From positions 62,001 through 126,000 of the forward strand of contig CAMLKG010000001.1 of assembly GCA_946480695.1 (NCBI GenBank): DNA of 64,000 nucleotides, given 5' to 3'. Shown in pieces: positions 8,513-17,790 of the stretch. The notes below the pieces were generated by a model. That model made no database searches. It saw nothing but the letters and a program-made list of their open reading frames with translations, and was not told the DNA's origin. Position 1 is the first letter of the stretch, and the number at the start of each line of letters is the position of its first letter. This DNA is from an uncultured Cellvibrio sp. (GTDB taxonomy: Bacteria > Pseudomonadota > Gammaproteobacteria > Pseudomonadales > Cellvibrionaceae). A program made the position numbers and the translations under genes.

Positions 8513-11500
8513 TTATTTACGTAACAGGTAATTTTTGGTTTGGGTAAATTGCACCATCAACTCCAGCAAGCTGGCATTGGGTGTTTCCTTGAACGAATCG
8601 GCGTAAACCTGCAAGGTACACGTGTCATTTACATCTTCAAGCTGGCCGCGCGCATAGCGAAACCATTGGCGTGCATAGCAAGCCCTGGCGTTGGAACTGC
8701 CTGCAACCAATCCGGCCAATTCATCCATTCCCTGATAAGGCTCAACAGGTTCGGATTCCGATAAATACGTTTCCGCCGAATTCAAGCTGCCGATATAACC
8801 GAGGGAGTTAATTATTTTGATTAAACCGCTATCGGTCGTTTCACTGCTGACGTAACGCCCGAGCGCATTGTAATTTTCCAAACCGAAACCAATGCCGTCG
8901 ATATATTGGTGGCAGGCTTCGCAGCCTTCTTTTAAATGTGCGTGTTCAAAACGTTCGCGCACTGTCAGGTTCGGATCTTCCTGCGGTTTTAATTCCGCAC
9001 CGACCGGTGGCGGCGGGAAGTCCTGGCAAAGTAAATTGCGGCGAACAAATAAACCGCGTTTTACCGGATGCGTTTTTTCCGAAGCGGATTGAATCGCCAG
9101 TACACTGGCGTGGCCGAGCACACCGCGGCGCTCCGCATTGGCGCCGCTGTATTGCACACGCTGGAAGCCGCTGCCGCCGGGCCAGGTTAAACCATAATGC
9201 GCAGCCAATTGTTGGGTCATGTAACTGTAATCGGCCGTAAGCAATTCGTTGTAGCTGCCACCGCTGAATACGATGCGTTTTACAAACTCCATTGTCTCGG
9301 CTTTCATGTCTGCTTTCAGGCTCGCATTTAGCGCGGTGGATTTAATGTCTTTATCCAGGTCCAGCCAACCGCTAATAAAACGCTCGAATGCAATTTTCGC
9401 CCTGGGGTCTTGCAACATTTGCCTAACCATCGCAGCAATTTGCGCCGGCGTACTTAATTGCCCCGCATCGGCTGCGGCCATCAAGGTTGCATCCGGCGTG
9501 GTGGCCCAGTAGGTATATGACAGGAGTGTCGCGACTTCGTAATCCGTCAGCTCGTAATAATCGCCTTTTAATTCACCGACTTCCGAACGATACAACATGG
9601 AGGGTGATGACAGGATTGCCGTGAGCAATCCCAAATCACCCTGCGCGGAATGCAGCGCAACCAACCTGGTTATTTCATTGGTATTAAGCGGGCGGCGATA
9701 GGCGCGCTTACCAAAATTCTGCACAAAGCAAGTTGCGTCAGAACATTCCGGTGTGAGGCTGAAAATATTAGTAACCATGCTCGCCGCTGCTTCCGCCGCA
9801 AGTACATAGCCTTTGGCGTAATCGTTAGTGAAGATGGCATTGGCGTTGGTTTTAAATCCATTCACTGGCAGGTCCGCCGGAATACGACCGGTGGTGACAT
9901 CGATAGCGTTTGCCAGTCCGAGCAAATCGCGCACGGAGTTGTTGTATTCAAGCGCAGATAGCAAGCGGAAACTGCGATCTTGCGGAATCACATCCGCGAG
10001 ATTATCGGCATTGCAGACCCCGGCCGGGGCGATGAATGCTTCGGCAAGAATCATCGCGGCAATACCGGTCGCACAGGTACCGGTACAACTGCCGGCATTA
10101 CCCTTGGGCATATTCGCGGCGATGTAATCCGCGAGGCTGGCCTGGGTGTAGCGGGTTTGCAAACCGTGCAGCGACGGAACGCCATTGCCATCACTGCCGT
10201 GGCAACCGATACAACCCTGGCTTTGGTAATGGCTGCGCCCCAGTTGATGTTGGTCGGTAATACTATCGAACACTGCGAGCAGCGTGAGTGATGCCGCATT
10301 GCCCACCACCATTTTGGTATCGGCACTGGTGGCATCCAGCAGATAGGCCGCGCCTGTACCTTCCCAACGCACAAATTCCATACCGGGCCCGGCGGCATTG
10401 GCTTTGATATCCACCAATGTACCCGGTAAAAATAATTTACCGCTCAGGTTCGCGCTGCCCGCAATACTGGCGGTACCCTTGCCCACCTGGATTTGTGTAC
10501 CTGCCTCAACAACAGCTAACGCGGGTTCAACGGTTAACCAGGCAGCGTCGTACCAACTCGGATTTGCTTGGCCCACCATTAAATCCGCTGTCTGGTTGGC
10601 CATATTGTTGCTGAAAATAATATGGGTGTTACCGGATGTGTTGGCCCAGGCAAGTGGAATAAATACGCGTAACCAACCCACCCCGTATTGGGGTGCGGTG
10701 TCTGTTACAGCAGGCCCCGGCCAGGCTCCGGTCCGCACCGTCAAGGCGCCATTCTGGTTAGTCCAGATATGCGTATTCACCGTTGCCCAGGTCGCCGGTT
10801 TTTTCACATAGACATACTGTCCCGCACCCAATCCGGTGAGGGAGTAAGTTGTCGCCAATGTGCCGTAAGTGGCGGTGATAGTGGCGGTTCCCGCCGCAGG
10901 GCCCGCCGTGACCAATCCCGAGGCCGATACACTCGCGACCGATGTATTGCTGCTTGCCCATGTCACTTGTGAAGTCATTCCCCGCACGCCATCACCAACC
11001 GTGGCCACAGCGGCGAGCTGCCGGGTCTCACCGGTTTTAATGCGCAAGTTCGCCGTGCCGGCAATGGCCAATGCAGTAACAGGATTTGATGCCGGCCTGA
11101 CTTCCAGCGTAACGCTAGCGCTATACCCATCACTACTTGCGGTGATAGTCACCGTGCCGATGGACAAGGCGGTAAGGTTAATCGCCGTACCGGTTTTGCC
11201 CTGGGTAGAAATCACTGCAGGATTACTTGATGTCCAGGTCACCAAACCCGATGCGGGTAAGCGGGTACCGTTGCTATAAAGCGCATCGAGGTTCAGGCCG
11301 ACCACTTCGCCTACTTCCGGCGAGGATTGGGTTGCAGTTACCCCAACACCGGTTTGGACAACATCAATACCCAACGCATTAATCCAGTTGCGGAATAAAA
11401 TTTCCGCGTCCGCATTCGTGGCTACCGATCCATAAGGCATACGCATACCCGCACCGGTTTGGTATTTGTAGACATTGCTATTGGCGGGAATGCCAGGCAC

Positions 11501-14500
11501 CACACGATTATGTTCATTAACGATATTCATCGCTTCCAATACCGTGTCGTAACGCATATCCATACCGCCCGAGGTACCCGCATGGCAGTGAGCGCAATTG
11601 GTATGCAGATAGGATTTGGCGCGCTGCGCCAGGTTTGCGGTAGTGTCGGTCGGCGGCGTAAAACGGTCATAACTGCTGCCATTGCCGATACCTGCCGTGA
11701 ACAAACCAATCCCGTTAAATATTTCCAATTGGTTGGCCGTTATGCCCTGGTAATTAAAATTCCCATTCAATTGGCGCGTGTGCATTGCCAGGGGTGTTAA
11801 CCTGCCGGCGGCATCCTTATGGCATCCACCACAAGTGCTGCCCGTTTCAACTTTACGTACTACATTAACCAAACCGCCATCGGGCTCGATGGAAGATTCC
11901 ACTACCAAATCCGCATCCGTACCTGTTGTATTCCAACGGTAATTGGCCGCTTGCCAACCGGTTTCCTGGCGGAACAAGACCGATGTTGTAAAAGGTTTAT
12001 CCGCATTGGCAGTGGTAGCCACCGCAAGGTGTTTTACGATGGCCGAGCCAACCGGTAAATCCCACATCGTTGCTGGATCGAACCCTATTTTGCCGGCGTT
12101 GGGTACAGCGGCAAAATGCCGCACCTTGCCGCCATCAAACCAGCCACCGGTATTTATGCCGTACTCAATCACGCCGTGCGCCGGGATTAAACCGGGTAAA
12201 TCTGCAAATAAACCGGTTGCGGATAATGTCGGTGGAATCTGCGCCGATGCGGCATCGTCATCCACCACTTTGAAAATACTTGACGGCCCGCCCAGCTCGC
12301 GCCCGTGCGTGGAAATCAATAAATTCTTTTTGAAATCCGTGCCGATAGATGAAATGTAATAGGGAAAGGCTTCGCTAATTAATTTTTTCGCCTGCCCATC
12401 GTTTGCCACCGACCAGAGGCGCTTGCTGACGTAATCACCAAAAATAAAACTGCCGTTAAGGTTGGGCAAATCCGAACCGCGATAAACAAATCCGCCAATA
12501 ATCGAAACACCGGAGGTGCGGCCATAACCTTCGCGCGGCGGCACAAAATCGGTGAGGCAGTTTTTGGTTTCATTCCCCCCCAGCACACCGCGATTACGAG
12601 TACCTTCACACACCGGCCAACCATAGTTCTGACCTTTGGTAATAATATTAACCTCTTCGTAGGCGAGGTCTGTGTCCTGTCCGATTTCGGTTTCCCAAAG
12701 GGTATAAGGTGCATCCGTATCAAATGCCCAACGCCAGGGATTGCGATGCCCCATGGACCAGATTTCCGGCAAATAACCGGCGCGACCGACAAAAGGGTTA
12801 TCCGCGGGTACGCGATAATATTTCCCGTCCACCGCCTGCGCCAGGGGCTCAATGCGAATAAATTTTCCGCGCAACGTTGTCGGATCTTGCGCGCTGTTAT
12901 TGATGCGGCGATTGTAAGGATCACCTGGCAATGGATTTTGTGTGAACGCGCTGTGGCCGTAACCCCCTTCGCCTATACCCAGGTACAAATAATGTTCGGT
13001 GGGATGGAATTGCATCATTCCGCCCTTGTGGTCCTCACCGATTTGCGGCACCCGTAAAATTTCAACCCTGGAACCGGCCGACATGGGATTCGTCGGGTTA
13101 TCCACCGTCCAGCGCTCCAGGATTGCATCGCCGGTTTTACCGCCGACTATGCCATCGGTGCGCGGATAAAATTCGTCGGTTTCACCATAAATGTAATACA
13201 CATAAATAAAACCATTGCTGGCGTAATGCGGGTCAAACGCCATGCTCAACATACCGCTTTCATTTTTATTCAGCACCGTGGATTTAATATCGAGCAATTT
13301 GCGCACTTCGCTCGCGACAACCGTTTCTTTATTCGGGAATAGGTATATCGCGCCTTCCTTATCGACAACATAAACCAGATCGTTGATGCCATCGTTAGTG
13401 ACCATCACCGGCGAAAAGAAAAATTCGTTTAAATTGGGGTAGGCATTTACAAAGCGATATTTACCACTGCTCACAGTACCGGTAATCGGAAAACCCAAGG
13501 GTGCGGCCAACTGCGGGCGCTCGGGTAATGCTTGCGCCGCGGGGACAACACTAATCACCATCGTATCGGTTGCAGTGCTGTTATCAGCTGCGGTGAGGGT
13601 AAGGGTAACGGTGATGTTGCCCGTCGCGGTCAGCAAGGGCGTTACCACTTGTTTACCGACCAACGCACCGGTCCATGCCGGGCTGGTCCAGCTCGCACGG
13701 ACATAATTACCTACCGATGCCGCCGCGGACAACGCCTGGCGGGTATTGATATTCGCTTTGCGATCCACGCCCGCATTCGCCACCAATTCTGTGGGTACAC
13801 CGCAGGCACTCGCGGTTTTCCAACTGGCAGCGCCAACGTCATAACAATTATTCGGTGCGACAAAATTCAAATCGATAGTTTTGGGATTACCGTTTGAATT
13901 GAAAACAATTCCGGCGGAATTCACCGCACCATTAAATTCGTGGCTGAAAAATGCAGGTGCGCTGGCATTTTTTACCATTACCGCACCGGGCCAGGTAGAT
14001 GCAGCCATCGCCGGGTTAACATTGAAGTAATGGATGTTAACCGAGGCCCAGTTAGCAGAATTTTTAAAATAAATTTTTGTTTTTGTAGCCATTGCCGAGC
14101 TACTTGAGGCACTTATCAACGATGAAGGGGTACTCGATGAGCCTGGCGTAGAGCCGTTGGATGTGCTCGATTTACTTGATGGAACAATGGAAGAGGATAG
14201 CGTTGAGGAAGATGAACTGCCCTCCACCAAAAACCCGCATTGGGACAAGGATTTCCACACATTATTTTCGTAACAACCATTACCGGTAAATTTCAGGTTA
14301 GCAGTCTGGCTCGCACCATTATTGCTAAAAATAACATCCAGTGAGGCGGGCATCTGCATCCCCGCAGGAATTAATGCCGTGAAATCATAACAATAAAAAG
14401 TGCCACGCCTGGTCATACTCTTACCGGGCCAGGCGGGCAAAGGGGTCACTGCCCCCGCAGGCAGTGGATTCCAGAAATAAATATACGGTGCAGCGAAATT

Positions 14501-14899
14501 GGCGGGGTTATTGAAACAAATAGTATTAGCGGAAACGGAGGCTGGAAGCTTGGTAACTGCAATGGTTTTAGTCGTATCGTTAAAAGTGATTTTGTAATCA
14601 CCCTCGCCGCCGCCAATTAAATAATCCTGCGCCGGGTAGGCTTCATTCCAGTTGTCGCCATAGCGGCTTATTTTAAAACGCGGGTTAGTCCCGGAAAAAC
14701 CCTGTTGTGTCTCCCACAAACCCGTGGTGGTATTTTTTACCATTCCGGTAGCAGCCCAATTATTCGAGGTTCCGCGAAAATAGGCTGCCATCCATGACTG
14801 GGCGAACCCCACCTGCGAATAGCTAACCAAAAAACAGAGGGTAACCAGGAAAAATGAAACACCAAAATTGCTGGCAGGAATAGCTGCAAGTTTTCGCAT
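8513..14899 (-). CDS. Giant secreted glucan-binding quinoprotein/multihaem DUF1592 fusion
   Basis: A 2128-residue exported protein. The order seen is: Sec signal (1-33); a carbohydrate-binding-like module (35-115); a WPG-type starch-binding-like module (about 122-222); a Ser/Thr linker (226-270); a second WPG module (272-365); an Ig/PKD-like domain (370-455); a glucose/sorbosone-dehydrogenase-type PQQ propeller (about 480-875, with RNPWRWAFD and GQNYGWPVCEG); a diheme region with CGGCH (near 1023) and CAHCH (near 1102); two BIG2-like Ig domains (1195-1370); a third WPG module (1375-1470); a cytochrome domain with CIGCH (near 1563); then DUF1587/1592/1588/1585-type domains with CQDFPPPP (near 1960) and CEACH (near 1994). 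I infer oxidation of alpha-glucan-derived sugars coupled to haem electron transfer; the substrate is unproven. The start has AGGAAACC upstream. The DUF1552 partner follows. Confidence 0.85.
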   Translation of the reverse strand: MRKLAAIPASNFGVSFFLVTLCFLVSYSQVGFAQSWMAAYFRGTSNNWAATGMVKNTTTGLWETQQGFSGTNPRFKISRYGDNWNEAYPAQDYLIGGGEGDYKITFNDTTKTIAVTKLPASVSANTICFNNPANFAAPYIYFWNPLPAGAVTPLPAWPGKSMTRRGTFYCYDFTALIPAGMQMPASLDVIFSNNGASQTANLKFTGNGCYENNVWKSLSQCGFLVEGSSSSSTLSSSIVPSSKSSTSNGSTPGSSSTPSSLISASSSSAMATKTKIYFKNSANWASVNIHYFNVNPAMAASTWPGAVMVKNASAPAFFSHEFNGAVNSAGIVFNSNGNPKTIDLNFVAPNNCYDVGAASWKTASACGVPTELVANAGVDRKANINTRQALSAAASVGNYVRASWTSPAWTGALVGKQVVTPLLTATGNITVTLTLTAADNSTATDTMVISVVPAAQALPERPQLAAPLGFPITGTVSSGKYRFVNAYPNLNEFFFSPVMVTNDGINDLVYVVDKEGAIYLFPNKETVVASEVRKLLDIKSTVLNKNESGMLSMAFDPHYASNGFIYVYYIYGETDEFYPRTDGIVGGKTGDAILERWTVDNPTNPMSAGSRVEILRVPQIGEDHKGGMMQFHPTEHYLYLGIGEGGYGHSAFTQNPLPGDPYNRRINNSAQDPTTLRGKFIRIEPLAQAVDGKYYRVPADNPFVGRAGYLPEIWSMGHRNPWRWAFDTDAPYTLWETEIGQDTDLAYEEVNIITKGQNYGWPVCEGTRNRGVLGGNETKNCLTDFVPPREGYGRTSGVSIIGGFVYRGSDLPNLNGSFIFGDYVSKRLWSVANDGQAKKLISEAFPYYISSIGTDFKKNLLISTHGRELGGPSSIFKVVDDDAASAQIPPTLSATGLFADLPGLIPAHGVIEYGINTGGWFDGGKVRHFAAVPNAGKIGFDPATMWDLPVGSAIVKHLAVATTANADKPFTTSVLFRQETGWQAANYRWNTTGTDADLVVESSIEPDGGLVNVVRKVETGSTCGGCHKDAAGRLTPLAMHTRQLNGNFNYQGITANQLEIFNGIGLFTAGIGNGSSYDRFTPPTDTTANLAQRAKSYLHTNCAHCHAGTSGGMDMRYDTVLEAMNIVNEHNRVVPGIPANSNVYKYQTGAGMRMPYGSVATNADAEILFRNWINALGIDVVQTGVGVTATQSSPEVGEVVGLNLDALYSNGTRLPASGLVTWTSSNPAVISTQGKTGTAINLTALSIGTVTITASSDGYSASVTLEVRPASNPVTALAIAGTANLRIKTGETRQLAAVATVGDGVRGMTSQVTWASSNTSVASVSASGLVTAGPAAGTATITATYGTLATTYSLTGLGAGQYVYVKKPATWATVNTHIWTNQNGALTVRTGAWPGPAVTDTAPQYGVGWLRVFIPLAWANTSGNTHIIFSNNMANQTADLMVGQANPSWYDAAWLTVEPALAVVEAGTQIQVGKGTASIAGSANLSGKLFLPGTLVDIKANAAGPGMEFVRWEGTGAAYLLDATSADTKMVVGNAASLTLLAVFDSITDQHQLGRSHYQSQGCIGCHGSDGNGVPSLHGLQTRYTQASLADYIAANMPKGNAGSCTGTCATGIAAMILAEAFIAPAGVCNADNLADVIPQDRSFRLLSALEYNNSVRDLLGLANAIDVTTGRIPADLPVNGFKTNANAIFTNDYAKGYVLAAEAAASMVTNIFSLTPECSDATCFVQNFGKRAYRRPLNTNEITRLVALHSAQGDLGLLTAILSSPSMLYRSEVGELKGDYYELTDYEVATLLSYTYWATTPDATLMAAADAGQLSTPAQIAAMVRQMLQDPRAKIAFERFISGWLDLDKDIKSTALNASLKADMKAETMEFVKRIVFSGGSYNELLTADYSYMTQQLAAHYGLTWPGGSGFQRVQYSGANAERRGVLGHASVLAIQSASEKTHPVKRGLFVRRNLLCQDFPPPPVGAELKPQEDPNLTVRERFEHAHLKEGCEACHQYIDGIGFGLENYNALGRYVSSETTDSGLIKIINSLGYIGSLNSAETYLSESEPVEPYQGMDELAGLVAGSSNARACYARQWFRYARGQLEDVNDTCTLQVYADSFKETPNASLLELMVQFTQTKNYLLRK

Positions 14900-15454
14900 A
14901 ATGGTTTCCTATTCACAACCAGGCACAGCGAAGGGCATATCACTTACCTGGAAATTTATTGTTATGTAGTTGATATTATTCAGGACAAAATAATCCCGCA
15001 GATTTTTTCCATCTGAGTAAACGAGGCCCAATGCCAATCGGACATTGGAGAAAATCGTTGTTATAGAAAATTTCGTGAACTTCTCACAGGCAACCGGGAT
15101 AAAACGAAATAACCTACGCCAGGAGGGCAATCCTTTACAGGTAAGAGTATTTAAAAGGGCGTTATATAAACGCTATTGAATATCGCTTTGTGAACAGCTT
15201 TTTATTGTTATTGCTTGCTGCGGGCCATTTTGGTTTTTTATCACGGCTGCCCGCCTACATTTATTGATTACAATAATGTTGTTAACCAGAATATTTTTTC
15301 CGCCGCCCGCTGGCAACATGAATACGTATGCAGTCGGTGGGAACATGGCGTAAGCCCGAACTAAACATGCGTAAATGGCTGATCGGCAATAAATTGCGCT
15401 TTTAAAAAACAAAAAGCAGCCGAGGCTGCTTTTTGTTTTGCTGAAATAATTATT
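14900..15454. other. Long intergenic region between the fusion gene and the DUF805 gene
   Basis: About 555 bases without a convincing gene. It should hold the promoter of the minus-strand fusion gene; no clear -35/-10 pair could be fixed. A short inverted repeat (CCAATG and CATTGG around a 9-base loop) lies near 15028-15048, and the DUF805 terminator is at 15406-15439. Short open frames on the minus strand show no family resemblance and no good ribosome binding site. Confidence 0.5.
15406..15439 (-). terminator. Rho-independent terminator of the DUF805 gene
   Basis: A perfect 15-bp stem (AAAACAAAAAGCAGC and its complement) with a four-base loop lies 15 bases past the DUF805 stop. On the minus strand the stem ends in a T-rich arm and runs on into further T residues, so termination there is convincing. 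The symmetric A/T arms could also stop plus-strand transcription. Confidence 0.85.
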
Positions 15455-16204
15455 TTATTGCGGAGTTTCTGAATCAGTATTTTCAGGTGTTTCTTCACCT
15501 TCGATTGCCTGATCCTCAATCACTTCATCCTGGGAGGCATCATAGGGAACGTCTTCCTCGATAATATCCTCGTTCTCGATAATTTCCTCGCCTTCCATCA
15601 CTTCTTCGCCGGTAATCGAGTCGCCACCCACACCGTCTTCAGGGTAATCAGGATAGGTGTCGGGGGAGTTGTAGCTTGGGTCCAGGCTTTGCGCGCGCTC
15701 CACGTAGCCCTGATAAGCGGGCAACGCAATCGCTGCAAAGATACCGATAACAACCATCAGCACCGGAAATGAAAACGCCAGTATCCAATGCCATGTTTTA
15801 TTGGGCGGGGTTTGCAAACCGTAATTGTTGCGGCCTTCCGTTCCTTTGAAAAACAACAACAGCACCATCAAATATATATTGGCGAGCGGGATAATTGCCA
15901 GCAAGGACATCCAGCCGGTTTTATTCAAATCATGCAAGCGTTGGATTATCAAAATAAAGCTGTATACCAGCATGGCGATATATGCAATCACCCCCAGGCC
16001 TATCGCCAGGGTTTCGGATACAAATGCAGCGAGGAGCCCGATAACAATAAACACGCCGATCATTGCAAAGGTGAACAACATGGAATGCGCCCAATAACGC
16101 AAACGGTTTATACGCGATGAGGGGGAGAAGAACTTGACTTCGCCGTAAGCCAGATCATCAGTTGTTAATTGGCCTTCGGGAGTTTGATAAGGATTGGTAG
16201 ACAC
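15455..16204 (-). CDS. DUF805 family inner-membrane protein with acidic tail
   Basis: A 249-residue protein with DUF805 features: SPSSRINRLRYW, three or four close membrane helices (about 38-62, 66-90, 98-118), IIQRLHDLNKTGWMSLL and KGTEGRNNYG. A further helix (about 142-165) ends in IALPAYQGYVERAQ, which strongly resembles the N-terminal segment of type IV pilin-like proteins. A tail of about 70 residues very rich in Glu and Asp follows. The role of DUF805 proteins is unknown. The gene is monocistronic, between a strong terminator and a 247-base upstream gap. Confidence 0.8.
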   Translation of the reverse strand: MSTNPYQTPEGQLTTDDLAYGEVKFFSPSSRINRLRYWAHSMLFTFAMIGVFIVIGLLAAFVSETLAIGLGVIAYIAMLVYSFILIIQRLHDLNKTGWMSLLAIIPLANIYLMVLLLFFKGTEGRNNYGLQTPPNKTWHWILAFSFPVLMVVIGIFAAIALPAYQGYVERAQSLDPSYNSPDTYPDYPEDGVGGDSITGEEVMEGEEIIENEDIIEEDVPYDASQDEVIEDQAIEGEETPENTDSETPQ

Positions 16205-16451
16205 GGAAAGCTCCTTGATTGTTATAAGTGAATAGTTGATTGGAAAACCTGAGTTGCCTTATCACGGAACCATCAACAATTACAACCAGGAGCATTTGCG
16301 TTTATACCAGCAATGCCTGCCTTGGCCGGAATTGCTGAGATCAAGGTTTACAGCCTATAACTGTAAATCGCGGACGCATTCAGAATTTCCGGGTGACTGC
16401 TTGCCCTTGCACATCCTACGCAATCAGTCACCGGCAGGTTGATTCTAGCGA

Positions 16452-17699
16452 TCAACTGAATAAATTGCGAAAAAATAATTTCAGGTTGTCGAGCAGGCGG
16501 GCAAAGAATCCGGCTTCTTCCACGGGTTGCAACGCAACAATCGGTGTATTCACAATTAACTGGCCATCCAGTTCCACGGTTAAATTCCCCAATTCCTGGC
16601 CGGTCGCAATTGGAGCCTTGATAATTTCATTCACATGCATTTTGGCTTGCAGTGCCTGCTCGCGGCCTTTGGGCAGGGTCAGCACAATATTGTTGGGAAT
16701 ACCCAAGGCAACTTCCTGGGTTTTACCAGCCCAAACGCGCGCAGTGCTGACCTGCTGGCCCGCTTGATATAGCTGTGTGGTCTGGAAGTAACGGAAGCCG
16801 TAGGCCAATAATTTTTGCGTTTCCGCCGCGCGCGCGCTTTCGCTGGCAGTTCCCATAACCACAGCAATAAAACGCGTGTTTTCCCGCTTGGATGAGGCGA
16901 CCAAACAATACCCGGCCTCTTCCGTATGCCCGGTTTTTAAACCATCGACAGTTTCATCGCGGAACAACAATAAATTGCGATTGGGCTGGCGAATATTGTT
17001 ATAGAAAAAATGTTTTTCCGCATACAGCGGGTAGTGGCGCGGGTGATCATTAATAATCGCGCGAGCCAGGATCGCCAGGTCCTTAGCCGTGGTCAAATGC
17101 CCTTCCGCGGGCCAACCGGTGGAGTTTTCAAAATGGGTGTTGGCCATACCCAATTGCGCCGCTTTTTGATTCATTACATCAACGAAGGCATCTTCATTAC
17201 CTGCAACATATTCGGCGAGGGCCACGGTAGCGTCATTGCCGGACTGGATAATCACACCGCGCAACAAATCAATTACGGAAACCTGTGTCCCCTCTTTCAC
17301 ATACATGCGTGAGCCGCCCATTTTCCAGGCTTTTACACTGATATTCACCATGGCGTCTTCGGTGATCTTGCCTTTTTCAATCTCATCCACCACCAGGTAG
17401 CTCGACATCATTTTGGTGAGGCTGGCGGGAGGTAAACGCTGGTCAGCGTTATATTCGGCCACAATGTTGCCGGTGGTGGCATCCACCAGGATATAACCGG
17501 TGGCGGCCAATTGCGGCGCAGCGGGAATAACTTGCGGTTTTTGCTCAACAACCTGCCCTGGTGTGGGTGCCGGTAATGTGGATGTGGGTAACTGCGCATT
17601 GGGTAATTGGTTTGCAGCCGGTTGGGAGGTTGCCGGTTGCTGCGCAAGCGCCAGGGTGGATGAAAAAACCAATCCGAAAATAAAAGATTTTTTAATCAT
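16452..17699 (-). CDS. dacA: D-alanyl-D-alanine carboxypeptidase (PBP5/6 type)
   Basis: A serine-type peptidase (415 residues from the chosen start) that trims the terminal D-Ala from peptidoglycan pentapeptides in the periplasm. The three penicillin-binding motifs are present: SLTK in PPASLTKMM, SGN in IIQSGNDA, and KTG in VDGLKTGHT. The C-terminal PBP5-type beta domain ends in a short amphipathic helix (ARLLDNLKLFFRNLF) expected to anchor it to the inner membrane. The start at 17699 (MIKKSFIFGLVF) gives a signal peptide ending ALAQ; the frame is open 39 codons further, but that part would overlap rlpA and hide the signal. A Pro/Gln/Ala-rich linker of about 45 residues precedes the catalytic domain. 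It closes the elongasome cluster. Confidence 0.95.
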   Translation of the reverse strand: MIKKSFIFGLVFSSTLALAQQPATSQPAANQLPNAQLPTSTLPAPTPGQVVEQKPQVIPAAPQLAATGYILVDATTGNIVAEYNADQRLPPASLTKMMSSYLVVDEIEKGKITEDAMVNISVKAWKMGGSRMYVKEGTQVSVIDLLRGVIIQSGNDATVALAEYVAGNEDAFVDVMNQKAAQLGMANTHFENSTGWPAEGHLTTAKDLAILARAIINDHPRHYPLYAEKHFFYNNIRQPNRNLLLFRDETVDGLKTGHTEEAGYCLVASSKRENTRFIAVVMGTASESARAAETQKLLAYGFRYFQTTQLYQAGQQVSTARVWAGKTQEVALGIPNNIVLTLPKGREQALQAKMHVNEIIKAPIATGQELGNLTVELDGQLIVNTPIVALQPVEEAGFFARLLDNLKLFFRNLFS

Positions 17700-17790
17700 T
17701 CGATTAACACTCTTCAAAAAATGAACGTTGCAACAATGGCCGATTGCGGTGAATTCACGCTGAATATTGTGCGCAAGCCGGGCCGTTGAA

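Noticed and set aside
9650..13897. Several plus-strand open frames of 80-140 codons opposite the giant fusion gene
   Set aside because: All are antisense to continuous, domain-rich coding sequence and show no independent start signals.
14900..15454. Cyclic-di-GMP-type riboswitch ahead of the giant gene, suggested by a CACAGGCAA-like stretch
   Set aside because: The rest of the consensus and its second helix could not be found on either strand.
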